Below, piece by piece: positions 32,666-45,229 of a DNA stretch of 64,000 nt. A program made the position numbers and the translations under genes. A model generated the notes under the pieces. That model searched no databases, was not told where the DNA came from, and saw nothing but the letters and a program-made list of their open reading frames with translations. The first letter of the stretch is position 1; every line of letters begins with the position of its first letter. This DNA is from Gnetum montanum (lineage: Eukaryota > Streptophyta > Gnetopsida > Gnetales > Gnetaceae): NCBI GenBank assembly GCA_015680685.1, contig MNCI01003588.1, forward strand, positions 963,879-1,027,878, given 5' to 3'.

Positions 32666-33599
32666 AGGTTTGTAACAAAAGAGATGGACATAGAGGAGAT
32701 AACAAATCAAGATATGGAGGTGGACAAAGGTAAAGCAAATTCATAGTGGGAGACAAAAATTCTTGACATCAAAAATAAATTGACAAAATTTGCAAAGACA
32801 TTGCTTATAGAAAAGGATAGTATTTTAGAAATAGAAAATCTTGTGGAATTGTTGAAATTGACATTCATATTTTCAAGTAATGCAGATGGATTTCTGAGTG
32901 AGAAAAGATTATTAGGTTGGAATAGTCCTACTAAGCATTCTTTCCAAAAGTTTCTAAGCCTAAGTGTGCATGAAAAATTTTTAGTGAGGGTGAGGATACT
33001 ATTCATTTCCTTTTCTATGGTTATTAATATACTTTATATTATGTTCTTATTATTTTAATAAATTTTGTTATGCTTGCATATTGAACTGTGGATGACCAAC
33101 AAAATCATGGACATTCCTCTGATCCCATGTCCACCTTGAACTAGTAACTCATTATATGGCAATGGTGTTAATGTATTTTTTGTTCAACATTCTTGGAAAG
33201 AAAACTATGATTGGAAGATAATATTTATCTATTATTGATTACTTAACAACATGTCTATCACTCTCTTTTATTAGATCAAACAATGCTTTATTTTACTCAA
33301 TTTAGTGTTGCAAGACTATGTGTTGGATATGAGTAGGTTATTTATAAATTGTTAATTATGTTTTCTACAATGATCCTTGTATATCAAGTTTTTATTTTCT
33401 TTTTTCTAGTGATATCTCTAATATTTCTTTGTTAAGAACTATTAGAACATGTGATTTTCATGTGCGCATAGTTTCATTAACATTACATGCAAGAACATGC
33501 GTTACATGGTATTCTACACTATTTAATTTTACTCGCTCATGCTTCATAAAATCATTGTGCAAGTACATGCATTTCACATATCCTCACACTTTAATGTGA
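32666..33599. other. AT-rich stretch downstream of the transposase
   Basis: The 92-99-codon frames at 32707-33058 lie on opposite strands of the same bases and show no family I recognise. The plus frame could be a decayed C-terminus of the transposase. Nothing else is seen. Confidence 0.35.
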
Positions 33600-34110
33600 G
33601 TGGCACTTTCCAAGTTCATATTGCAAGTAGCAATTAATACTGTGATTTGCATATTCTTTAGAAGTGTGCGATTTACAATTTTTTATGCATCTCGCAACAT
33701 ACAGATAAAACTACTAGTAACTAAATATTGTGAGATGCATTTTTTGAGTTAAATTTAAAGATGAGAATTAATGTGCAACTCAAAGTATTCAATAAAATGT
33801 GAGTCATAGGACCTCGCATCGTAGGGTAAATGGTAAAAAAATAAAATGAATCGTCTTAGCCGTAGTTTTCATTTTCACTTTCACTTGTGAGAAGTAGACA
33901 TTAGGTGAGAAGTAGCATCACAGCAGGCCACAGAGCAAAGCTAGGAAGATACTAGTAGAGGAATTCATATCAAAAAAATTAAATTTTAGACATTGAAGTA
34001 GAAATGAGTGAGAGGGTAAGCTGAACCACATTGCAATTCTCAATTTTTTTTTCTTTTCCCTTATGCTAGGGTTAGCTATGATAGTTTGTGCTAGGGTTGA
34101 GGGTATCTTG
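33600..34110 (+). repeat. Right direct repeat flanking the transposase remnant
   Basis: It is collinear with 29480-29990 (see that entry), with similarity fading shortly after 34140. The same orientation argues against terminal inverted repeats. A tandem second copy truncated after its 5' region is one explanation. Confidence 0.6.
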
Positions 34111-34629
34111 TTTTTGTATTTCTCTTTATTAATACTAAAGGTAGATTTTTCATATATACTAATAATATGACAAGTTATAGTTTCAACCCTAGTAATCAAA
34201 ATTAATAAAATAAACACTAAAACTAAATTTGGAAAGGTCAGGACTATTTTTTTTATGTCGTATTTTTTCCAACATCCAATAAGCAATGAATAATAGGATG
34301 GACATGGAAATTATCTACTCACTATCTTGTTACATTTATAAAACTTAATTTTAGGAAAAAGTTGATATAAACATGTACAAATTGAAACAAACTCGGCCTT
34401 TGATTTGTCTTCTTCCAGTTGTAACCACTTTCTTGGAATCCATTTGTAAGCAACAAAATTCATAAAGGTTCTTTTAAGATCTATGAAACATATTAATAGA
34501 AAGACATGGAAAGCAGAAGAAAAAGAAGGATTTCTTACACTGAATCATTTGCAAGATCTAAAATATTTCTACTTGAGTGCTTTAAAAAAGTTGCAAATGC
34601 ATCATCCTAATCCATCGTATAACCATAAA

Positions 34630-35800
34630 TCCAAATATCTAGTATTGGATCCACATTGTATCTTTGACTTTTTTGAGATGCTCCCTGATGAAACAAACTA
34701 GTGCTTCAGTTCATCATCCAAACAATCAATGATTGCTTTCATGTAATTGAGGATCTTGTCTTTGTGATGCTCATTTATAAATTTGGACCTTGAAAGTTTA
34801 TGGATAGCCCTTTTCCAAGTACTATAGTGCTCTGCTCTCATATAGCTACCTATAACCTTAAAGGGTAATGGCAAGCCCCCACATTCTTTCACAAATCGAT
34901 AATTTTGAATTGCTTATCAAAAACGTTATGTTTGGAATTTATTGTTTTTATTTATATTTTTATGGCTATTTGTTAACATCATAAAAAATATAAATCTCTA
35001 GAAAACGTTTGTAGAGAAGCTTTAAGTTGAAAACTTGAACTAGTAGAAAACCAAAAGTGGCAACAATTACACATACATACCTATTATTACAGTTGATCTT
35101 TTCATTGTTGGTTGTTATTATAGTTTTGCAGCCATCTACTTCAAATAATAGAAGGTCCATAGTTGATATATCCCAAACATCATCTAATATCAACAATATG
35201 TGCCCATGTTGTGTGTCCTTCGAGTATTTTTGTAGGTGCTTGTGAATTTCTTCAGCAGTTCTAAATTTAGGTCAAGGGATTCCAATCACAAGTTTCTCCC
35301 AAAGGGTCTTTAAGATACCCATCGATTAGGAGATTTTGTAACCATTATGAGAATTATTCTTTTCCCAAACAAACCTAATGCAAGAATGAAATGGAAATTC
35401 AATTGGTTTAAAATTGACATAAAAATTAAATTTCTAAATTAAACTCAATAGTTGAAGCATCCAACTTCTTGTTGTCTTAAAATAATTTACATTTATCATC
35501 TAGAGTTAATATCCTTTAAATCAAAATTGAAACTTTATATAATAAAAAGAAACCAAAAGTAAAATAAACTTGATAGGTGAAATTCTCATCTTACAAATAT
35601 TTATATTACTCATATAGTTCTTCCTACTTTCATCATCTCATCCAAATCCTACAAATTTTACACCATTGAAAAGAAACCAAAAGTAAAATAACAATAACTT
35701 GCCTTGAAGTTTGGAATTATTGAATAGTGCTAATGCAAAATGACATTAACTTACCTTGAAATTTGGAATCCTTGAACAATACTAATTTTTGCTACGAAAC
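34630..35800 (-). pseudogene. NLR (RPW8-type NB-ARC) pseudogene fragment
   Basis: Minus-strand pieces follow NB-ARC order. A degenerate kinase-1 flank (ALALFNNSKLQ, about 35700-35745, and a duplicate ending KDSKFQ with a CAAG|GTAAGT donor, 35752-35790). RIILIMVTKSPN (RNBS-A, about 35330-35370). A frameshift, then GILKTLWEKL and AEEIHKHLQ. LLILDDVWDISTMD (Walker B, 35150-35196). GCKTIITT (RNBS-B). After a gap, ECGGLPLPFKVIGSYMRAEHYSTWKRA (GLPL, 34800-34892), then KDKILNYMKAIIDCLDDELKH and a remnant of CFLDLGSF. The KVIG, W-RA and ESHE-like spacing fits helper-type RNLs (ADR1/NRG1 group). Frameshift, stop and missing LRRs make it non-functional. Confidence 0.8.
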
Positions 35801-36110
35801 TAATTCATTAGGAAAACTTGATCTAGCTAGTTTCTTTATAGCACAAAATAATTGTATCCATACTAAGATTTTCACCATAGTTTTAACTCATGATCTTCTT
35901 CACAACTCTCCATAGTCATCTATCAATTCAACTTTATGTTTGAAGTTTCTTGGATTCCATCTGATTGATCTTGATCTAGTGTGAGATGTCTTATTATTTA
36001 TTAAATCATAATTACTCTAATAGTTACACATATTGCAAATAGTCTATCTATCATTAATTATCATTGGCCAACAATGATTTAATTGTTAACATTTGAGCTA
36101 TAATATATTT
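35801..36110. other. AT-rich spacer, nothing recognised
   Basis: No open frame of note and no repeat shared elsewhere in the window. It could include the upstream part of the NLR relic (intron or RPW8 exon), but I see no motif. Confidence 0.4.
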
Positions 36111-36119
36111 TTGTGTTCT

Positions 36120-37565
36120 CAGAGAGGAGAGTTGTCACAACCAAATTCTAGGAGGAGATTTGACAAAGTGAAATAGGAACAAGAAAGAGCACAAACTCAA
36201 GGAAGAAATTTTGTAGCCTCTCTAGCTAATACATGAAATGCTACTAGAGAGTAAGATCAGGAGGCTTATTAGTGTGCATAGTAGACTCTAGTATGATAGG
36301 AGTGGTAATGAAAGGAGGAGGAACTCAGAACAACCCCCTTGTAGACTCTAAGGAACTTCTACTTCTTATTGTAGCTTGTTTGGCATGAGATGACTAACAA
36401 GCTTGTTCAATGCCATTTTGATTTCATCATCACCAGAGATCCTAGTTACTATGAAGAGGAGGACCATTAGTTCTATGTGGCACATCATTGAGAATCACCT
36501 ATCTTGAAGGTGGTCTAGATCGGTAACTTCACTTATACACTTATGGACCAGGTCTTGGGATAGGTACTTAACATGCTAGTTAGTCCATAGTAGGAGTATT
36601 TTGTAACTACCACCTTAGAGAAGAAAACATAGCTATAGAGCAAGGTGCTTGACGTAAATACTGATGAGTTAGGATGGCCTTATAAGAACTTCATCCCATA
36701 ACGTAGAGTTCTCATCAAGGTAGTTCACACAAACCTCCTAGCTATCATGCATCATACTCATGTGATGTCCTTCATTCTTATGTTCATGCTAGATTTAGAG
36801 GGGGATTTTTCACTAAACTATCTCCACATTATCATTAGGCAAATGAAGATCATCAATCGAGATGCTGCTATTGTGCCTTTTCTATCAACCATGTCTACTC
36901 TTTTGAGGTACTAGCAAATCCCTAAACCTAAGGAGGAGGATGACAGAGAGGCCTAGGTTTTTGCTAAAATTTAGCTTCCACATTTAAAGTGTGCATTCTA
37001 CACCTAGTGTGTCCCTAGGACATGAATTAATGATCTCATCTAGCTTCCCAGATCCATGTGTCCTAGAAGATGGTGGGAAGACTAGTTAGGAATATTTTTA
37101 TGGATACCATGAGGAGATGTAGATGTCACCTATTAATCTTGGTTAGTAGCAAAAATAGTTTGAAAATAGTGTAGTGCTATTTTCCTACTTAGAGGCAATG
37201 GAGGGTAGGTTGATTGCCCGCATGGATGCCATGCAGTTTGAGATTGATCACTATTTTGAATAGGTGGATAAGAGGCTTACTTACCTATCTATGAATGTTT
37301 AGTCATTGGATAAATACTTATCTAAAAAATTTTGGTCATTACATAGGTCCTCTAGTTTAGTGGTAATGAAGGATTTTATTGATCCCATGTTCATTAAGAT
37401 CACCACTCCGGTCCATGAGTTACAGGCTAGATCATTAGGAATGGTAGGAACAGAGGAGCAACCAATCATTGTTGTTGATCATACTATCATGGAGATAGAT
37501 TTCATGTAGCTGGATGATGCTCTAAATGAAGCTCAAGACAATATTGCACCAAGATCAAGGTAGAC
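36120..37565 (+). pseudogene. Decayed retroelement-type ORF of unknown role
   Basis: A plus-strand reading with several TAG or TGA stops can be followed: MTNKLVQCHFDF, ELGWPYKNFIP, HTHVMSFILMFMLDLEGDFSLNYL and FLSTMSTLLRY, then a heptad-like C-terminal part (37200-37509, with MDAMQFEIDHYFE and LDKYLSKKFW). The middle part resembles the 'putative plant transposon protein' type of ORF also seen in elements 3a and 3b, with a helical region after it. No LTR for it is visible, because element 3a begins at 37651. Identity is tentative. Confidence 0.45.
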
Positions 37566-37650
37566 ATTTGTGTTCATGTATACTTATTCAATCATGGTTT
37601 CCTTTGACATTGTTTTTTAATGATAGTTATGTATTTACATAGTCTATTAC

Positions 37651-38579
37651 TGATGAGTGGTTGAGGTACCCCTATGCCTAACCATATGAATCACATAGTG
37701 TTCACATGCGATTCGGCCAAATTTTGTGGACTCTATAGTTTCTAGCACACTAGTCTTCTAGGAAGTGAACCTTGCCCTAAGGTCATTCATTGTCTTCCTA
37801 ATTACACTTGTAATGTACATGGTATGGTTAAGTGTAATCAAGGCATATGAATTTTATTATTTTTTGTTTTATGTTCTTTGGTGCTTAAAGAGAGAGATGA
37901 AGTAATTTAATAACTAATTTAAATTAACTAACTAACTAATCTCTAACTAGTCCTAACATAAGCATCTGGTCCCACTTTTTGTACACATCTTGAACCCATG
38001 TACCCACTGCTAGGTTACCAAGCACTATGCTACTGGGCACACCAAGTAATAACGCTGCTGGGATTACCAAGTGAATACATGTTTATGCTCGAAGTGGTTG
38101 TACTTATGTATTTAACCTATTTAGCTTATCTTACTTAATCACTTAATTAGCTTAATTACTAAGAAACATTAAAATATTAAATGTAAGAATAAAACATTTA
38201 AACTATCTAGAATGCTACAAGGTTTATCAAAAATCTCATCTTTATTGTTGTACACACTAGTGTGGTTTAGGGATAATAGTGCTTGAATAAAGATCCATAC
38301 ACTCAGTGACTCCTATTGCAGGCACTCGGGAAAACTTTCTAACTTTCAAATGTAAAAAATACAAGAGTTTGGCTACTACTATGACTTCTAATGCATAAAA
38401 ATAGCTAGGGAGCTTGTATTTATAGTTTTTGCTATAGGACTGCATTGACAGGGCCTCGTCAATGTAGCAAATGCTACATCAATGTGGCCCCATCGATGGG
38501 GCAACATCATGTAAATGGGATCCCATCGACAAGGCCATGTCAATGGGGGCTTGTCGATGTGACACTTTGATGCTCATCA
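37651..38579 (-). repeat. Element 3a 3' LTR
   Basis: 929 bp. It is homologous to 48796-49739 and, in its outer half, to the element 1 LTRs and to 1-181. Its inner end is full of inverted CCCATCGA/TCGATGGG blocks (38480-38570), unlike the GATATC-rich end of element 1. Confidence 0.85.
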
Positions 38580-38819
38580 TACCCCCACAACTGAATGAAA
38601 AATTATCCTTGATTTCCCTTACAAAATTGGAAAGTCATGGGATTATTGACTGACTCTTAACAAAACAAACTAACTTGACAAAATTGAGTGCTTGAGTGTA
38701 CAAATCAACAAATTACAAAAATTGTGGTGTTCATGACATAAAATTGAACACCATGATGTGACTACAAAAAATTAGATAGCACATCCTTTGATGACATGAA
38801 GACAATGATGAAGATTAGA

Positions 38820-41649
38820 TAATCCTAGGTGGTGGAGGCTCCTAAGGTTCTGAAGGACCTTTGCTAGCTTCAGGCATGTGTGATAGCTAAGGTAATTGTA
38901 GCTGTCCTGCTATAGTTACAACCTTCAATGGAAAGTGAAAGGCATCTAGCAATGCCTTCATCTTCTCTTTCTTGCATTGGGGATAATTCATAGTTCACGT
39001 GGCATTACTAATGTGGGCTGGAATGGGGATATCCCATAGATAGGGCATTATTCGAAACATCTCCTTCACCTTGATAAACTAAGTAGCAAACTATTTGCAT
39101 TCGATGTCAAACACCCTGACTACATTTTGTAGCTCTTGGTAGTTGTTCATCCTCTTGGCCAAGTTCTTAATAGTTGATCATTGATTAGTGAATCATGCCT
39201 TGAGAACTTTGAGTTTAGTGTTTGCCACCACAAGCTTCTACTTGGTGTCTTTGTGATGCTTGAACTTGGCCTTGTATAACAAGTACAATTTGGCCACTTT
39301 TTTCTTGAGCTCTAATCATGTACATCTAGCAATTAACATGTCTAGGTTTTCATAATGGAGATTAGTGAGCTCCATATATTCTATCAACTCCTCAATCTAC
39401 AACTCCTTTGTGTAGATTTTTGCCTTGTTGTAGGCATCTATTTCATCAATGATGGATTGCCAAACTTTTCTGACTTGCTAGAGGGCTTCATTTTCTTTTG
39501 CCTTTGCTAACTAGATGTGCTTTTAATTTACTACCTTTTGTAAACTAATCTACTCTCAGTAATGATCTTTGATTTTCTCAAATTTGAAAGCTTCAAATTT
39601 CTAGGTGGCTACCTCAATTGCAATTTTCTAGTGAAGGGCACATGCCTCCTCCATGGAGAGATTCCTATTCTCTACTACCAACCTCCTTAGTTCTATGTTT
39701 GCTATAGCTAGTGGCTCCTACTATTGATGGATGAAATTAGTTAACTATTACTTATGCTTATCAACATTATGCAGGTGATGATTTTCAACGAAAAACTAGA
39801 CATTCTTCTAGTGGGTCTGATCTAAGGCCTTCAAAATCTTATGCTATGTGGCCTCTACCAAGGATCTGTAGAACACTACCATCTCCATTACACCTTCAAC
39901 CACTCTCAATTTGGTGTGAAGCTATTACATAGCTTCATATCTTGTTAGTTCTAGGTTGAAAAATGTAGGATTGGAAATCTTGGCACTTAATTAAGAAACT
40001 CCCATAGTCAAGCATTCATTCTACTCCTTGGTTGTTTCAAGTTGCCCCTCCAATATGATATTCTTGCCCCTTGTCTCAAGAAGCTCCAATTGAGTTGTAG
40101 TAATGTTGTTCAAAAGGTTAAAAACATCCAAAGGTAGTTGCTCGATTTCCACTAGTCAGTCCAGAAGTTCCTCATGCTATGTTGCATTTATTCTAATGCT
40201 TGTGGTCCTTGTAGATGTCTACACATCTTTGAGTGCAATGATGCCCAATGTAGATGTTACAAGTACATTGAGAGTTTTGGCAATATGATCAGTGATCACT
40301 TCTACTGCAATCTCGTACCCTTGATGTTGCATCACCAATATAGTTGCACCTTCATCATCCTCCAAGCACACGAAGGAGGTCACAACATTCCCAAAGATTA
40401 ATGGAGTGATTGTTGTTCTACAAGAGATATTGTGACCTCTCTGACACTTAGATTCAACTTTGGGTAGAGAAAATGGATCCACCTTCATCCATCAAGTTGA
40501 TTGTTCGGGCCACCTCATAAAGGTGACTCATGGCTAGCCTATATATGGATGGGTTCCCACCATTCATGCTTGCCCATTGCTCTTGTTCACTTAAGAGCAA
40601 TTCTTTGTATTCGTGCAACCATTGGGTAGTTGCAATGATGTTTGGCATAGTTGTTTAAGTGGTAGGTGGAGGTGGTGGTCACTGCTCTTCTTCTTGGATA
40701 GTGGTTATAGGCATATTATCCTTCATTATTTCCATCCAATTGGTAATTAAAACAATGTTGACAGTATCATTGGTATAACGTACTATTCCTTCCCTTCAAA
40801 AAAGTTTCTTGATGAGGCATGGAAAGGGGAGTGCCTTCCTTTCATAGTTATTTTCTTTAAAGTGCGTCTCCATCTCTAGATAGATCAACTATAGAAGGTT
40901 GATGGGGAATCTCCCACTCATAACAATGCATGCTTTGGTAGAGAATATGGTGATTTTTCTTGGCCTCACTGTGGGATTGAGGTGAAAGGCTACAATCTTG
41001 TAGTGTATCCTCTCTACTAGTGTGAGCATGCCAAACTCCTTACTATTCACACAATAGCACTGTCGCATCCATTCCTTCTTGATGCTGGGATCTACCTGCA
41101 TTGGGATCTTAGTAAGATGTACCCCTATGTGGGGAAACCTAAGCATTGTAGTAATGGCCTACATCGTGTAAGACACTAAGATGTCCTTAATTTTCACCAT
41201 TGATCTAGATAAATATTTTTCTATAATAGGAATGTTTATCCCATGTACAACTCCCCTTTGAAAGTGATGATTGACCACATGGGAGAGGCCTTTAGCTAGT
41301 CCTGCACTTCTCTTGGTGCATGCTCCAAGAAAGGGCCAAAATTTAACTCTTGGAGCACAAATTTTTGGACCTCCCTTGATTTGATTTGATTCAAGAAAGC
41401 CTCTGTCAAGGTCACTTCAAGATTTTTTGGTTTTGCTAGTGCATCATCTCGATGGGAGTGTTTTGTTTCCACTGTTGGTTTTAGAATCTATTAGATAGAT
41501 TCCACCTCTACCTCTTTCCTAAGAGGACCTATGGCATGGGTTGCCAACAATTCTTCTTGGGGATGTTCTTGGCCTCTTCCAATTCTAGGCTATTTCTCTA
41601 TTGGTTGAGATAGTTCTACTTCCTATGTGTGTTTTCCTTTTGTTGCCAT
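38820..41649 (-). pseudogene. Element 3a extra ORF between integrase and 3' LTR
   Basis: It starts at an ATG (41647-41649, MATKGKH), shared with element 3b (MASKGKH). It can be followed for roughly 900 codons with stops and shifts. Recognisable parts: NLEVTLTEAFLNQIKSREVQKFVLQELNF; RFPHIGVHLTKIPMQVDPSIKKEW (41080-41146); IVMSGRFPINLLW; ALPFPCLIKKLF; LHEYKELLLSEQEQWASMNGG (40560-40620); and a long coiled-coil-like half rich in K, E and L (39000-39700). The centre resembles the 'putative plant transposon protein' ORFs. It is not an obvious envelope, because I see no signal peptide or membrane segment. Many stops are TAG at expected CAG codons. Function unknown. Confidence 0.6.
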
Positions 41650-43390
41650 CTGTGGTAATAACATGTTCATGGATTAGTAGATATAATGTGTAACTCTAAA
41701 TATTTGAATACCTTCTCTCATTAATTAATTATACTTTGGCTAAGATTGGACCATGGTAGATTGATTATTTTATTAATTATTTATTATAATTATCACCAAA
41801 GCTTGTTGTGAAGGTTTAACTCTTGTAATTTGGTGTTTAACAATTGATTGTTTAGTTAAACCTTTGTGGGGGTTAGAAAAATAGCAAAAACATTTCTATC
41901 AAAAATGGTACATTTATGGTCCCCACAACAAAGAGCTTACCTCTGGTAGTTGTAGTGTCAAAGAATGGAGTGATTTTGATAAATGGTTTGGAAGTTATGG
42001 GCTCTGAAAAATTGAAAAAAATCCTTTGGTGTTTGTGAGAAAATGTAATATTTTCAAAGTGGGATCATGTATATATATACTATTTTTCCCTTACATCGTT
42101 AGGACCCCTTATATAGGGGCTTGTATATAGGTTCGCTTTGTCGATGGGGCCTCGTATACGAGGCCCATTAGAAACAATTTTTAAATGTCAATATCTCAAA
42201 AAATATGAGGATTTTTTCAATTAAATTGGGGTCTATGGAATCCTAGAAAAGCCAAGAATATGAGAAAATCATTGAAGAGGATTTTTGAAGCTCAAAAATT
42301 GAAAAATTTGATAGAGAATGTAATTATTAAGAAAAAATAGGTAAAGGAGCACATGGTTTGATGTAGAAGATGGGTGTACAAAAGATTCTATTTGCAAGAA
42401 TTCCTAAGGATAAGGTACTTAGCAAATAACTTGAGAAGATCCATCCTTAGTCCAGACCAAAACCAACCTCTCTTAGTGACCTTGCATCCCACTCTAAGAT
42501 TGATCCATCTTCTTGAGACATAAGAGTACACCCATAGAACAACCATTGTTCCATAAAGAGAGAAAACAAGAAGTAGGAAGTTAGAGAGGACCTTAGTTAG
42601 AGGAGACATTCAAGCATGGGTAACATGTCTTTCTAGTTCCATAACAAGTGCTTGTAGCCCATTTGTTTTTTTAAGGAATGTGCTTTGAATTTCCATCATG
42701 TTGTTTTTTTAAATGTTTTTTTCTTTTAGTTAATTTTTTTGAATGGAAGCCACACCATGCAAAGATGTTATTGGATGATATTAAATGGTAAGAAGTCCAT
42801 GAAAATACTCAAGCATCAAAGTAAGTAGAAGTGTACAAAGAGTATTGAGTTCTCTTGAAGTCACACCCTACAAAAACTTGTGAATATTTCCCAATTTATT
42901 AAGGTTTTATTAATGAAAGGAATTGCAAAATTTCAAAACAAGGAAAACCATAGAGTTTATAAATGAGTGGATGTCGTAGACTTACTACTTGTTCCATGAA
43001 AATAAACCATGACTCAGTAATTGAAAAAAAAATCAAAAATAGAAACTAGAAACTAGCAAACAAATCATAAAGCATAAGCCACCATTAGTAATAGCTATAA
43101 CACCACTGTGTCTTGTTGGCACAAAGCACATTTACTAGAAAAAATTTGAAAATCACACTCAAACAGAACAAATTAAAATATATAAGAAAGTGTAAATTGT
43201 TCAAGAAATGTTTAAATGTACTAAAGATGGTGTAAAATAGGAAAGAGCTTCAAAATTAAAAAGGTGTAAAATAAATAACTTGCAAAATAAAAAAATGTGG
43301 AAACAAAGTAGAAAAATTGAGGAGCCATGTGGATTATTTAGCATAGATGGCCATCTCCTCCACAACTAAGTTGGAAATAGGAGATCTGAA
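41650..43390 (-). other. Element 3a noncoding spacer around the internal promoter
   Basis: It shares blocks with 60005-62100 and 11237-13385 (GATCCATCCTTAGTC, CACACCATGCAAAGA, GGAAAACCATAGAG). The 73-codon frame at 42388-42609 has no recognised domain. Confidence 0.5.
42066..42170 (-). promoter_or_regulatory. Candidate internal promoter upstream of the element 3a extra ORF
   Basis: On the minus strand: a perfect 20-bp palindrome at 42147-42166, then CCCCTATATAAGGGG (42105-42119, TATA-like core), then TATATATA (42070-42079) in the context AAAAATAGTATATATATACATGA. This lies about 420 bases before the ORF start. Element 3b has AAAAATAGTATAAATATGC at the same place. Confidence 0.45.
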
Positions 43391-43399
43391 AATTTGAAC

Positions 43400-44580
43400 G
43401 TGGTTGCCCATCCATTGAGGTATTTGTTGCATTGGCTTGCTTGGGCTCATGAAAAAGCTTTATTTGTTGGATGTTGAGCAACTAATTTTTATTTGGGCTC
43501 TTAGGTTTGTATATGGTCATGGCCCCAAAAGAAAAGGTTTCAACTATTATGTTAGGTTCCTCCCACAATGTTTGAGACTTTCTTTTCTAGGATATATGTG
43601 TGGGGTTCTAGTAGAGAACCTTATCTCTCGGTTGAAATTTTACTTTCAGTATTCTCACGTCATGGTGTTTCTTGTTAAATGCCTTATGCACTTCATTCAA
43701 ATATAGGGATACTAATTAGTTTTTATCTAGCTTGTTAAGGTTGATCAATCTTTATTTTTATGCTAGGCTTAGGTCAAGATTCAATTCATAGGCTATTGAA
43801 AGTGTATGGAGCTCCGATTGAATTAGGAGTGTTGGAAGTTTTTTGTACACTAGCTCATAGAAAGACTAGCCATTAGAGAGTTTCCATGTTGAGTGGTAGG
43901 CCCAAAGGAAATCATTAATTTTTGTGTTCCAATCTCTCTTATATTTGCTTATGGTTTTTATTAGGATCCTTGTGATCTCCCTGTTAGTTGTCTCTACTTA
44001 ATTGTTGGATTGGGGGTGATAGGGTGTTGTTAATTTATTTTCAACCCACCAGTGTTGCATAGGTTTTTGAATGGTAACACCTATAAAATGAATTTCATTG
44101 TTAGAAATTAGTGGATGTGGCATCCAAAACCTATTTACAACATTTTATTAAACAAATCTAGTAGTAGTGGATGATGTATAATTAGTGATGGCTACTACTT
44201 TTGCCCATTTGGTGTAGTAGTCGATTGCTACGATGATATATGCCATTTCATTGGACATGGATGTGATGGAACCCATGAAGTCAATGCTGCATATGTTGAA
44301 GGGTTTTAATGGTTGAATCCATTATTGAGGACCCTCCATTCATGCGATTATCACATCATCTCTTTGATAGTGCTCATAACATCAAAAAAATTGGTGGATG
44401 TCCCTAAAGATTATAGGCCAATAGTATCTTGCCATTAGGATTTTTATGGCCATGTGTCTTCCTACATAGTGGCCTCCACAAGGGCCTTCATGAGCATCCT
44501 AGAGAATGCATAGTTGATAAGCATCATGGATAGATCAACAAACTAGGCCATGAACACACATATTATAAAGATGTCCATTG
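43400..44580 (-). pseudogene. Element 3a integrase remnant
   Basis: It is collinear with 62110-63330 and 13390-14420. The core region reads (minus) around 44165-44290 with the NYTS, VVDYYTKW-like and MGSI blocks in damaged form. The C-terminal part lies at 43560-43750. A plus-strand frame at 43437-43706 is a shadow. It is heavily mutated. Confidence 0.6.
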
Positions 44581-44858
44581 ATTTCCATGAAGTACTTTGC
44601 CCAATGAAGAAATTATTATTTCTTCTTAAAGTCTAGATCTTGTGACATCTCTTGAGTTAGAAGGTAAGTGATGATGCCATTATACCATTTTGTTTCTATA
44701 GCCAATTGGTCATTTATTGCTCCTATAAAGAGAAGTTTATTTAGAAATTGATTAGAGAGTGGACTCTACTCCTCTTGATTATCCCATCTTAATCAAGAAA
44801 AGTGATCAGTGATCACTTTCTCAGTTCCTTTCCAATCTACCATTATGAGATCAAATTC

Positions 44859-45180
44859 CTATAAGATCATGAACCACTGTATGATATGGGGGCTCACCAT
44901 TAGCTTGTTCATTAGGAAGCAAATGGCATTGTGGTCTTTGTGCACAAACACCTTACAGCCAAGCACATAGTGCCTAAACTTTTTGAGAGCATACACCACT
45001 ACCATTAGTTCTTTCTTAGTTGTGGGGTAATTTAGTTGTGCATCCATAATGCTTTGGCTTGTGTAGTGGATATAATATGGATGCTTTTTATCATCCAACT
45101 ACATAATCATGACTCCCAAGGCATAATTAGATGCATCCGTGATTATGTAAAATGGTTTAGACCAATTTGGTGCCTGTAGA
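44859..45180 (-). pseudogene. Element 3a RNase H remnant
   Basis: The open piece 44859-45098 contains YYIHYTSQSIMDAQLNYPTTKKEL, ALKKFRHYVLGCKVFVHKDHNAICFLMNK and PHIIQWF. The catalytic Glu of TTEKEL is Lys here (TTKKEL) and HTDH is HKDH. The upstream DAS motif lies in the next piece to about 45180. It is homologous to 14681-15031. Confidence 0.8.
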
Positions 45181-45229
45181 ATTAGAGTTTCCACGAGTTT
45201 GTCTTTTAGTTGTTGAAATGCATGTTCAC

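Noticed and set aside
38820-41649. Calling the extra ORF an envelope gene
   Set aside because: No signal peptide, membrane segment or cleavage-site pattern was seen. Position alone is not enough.
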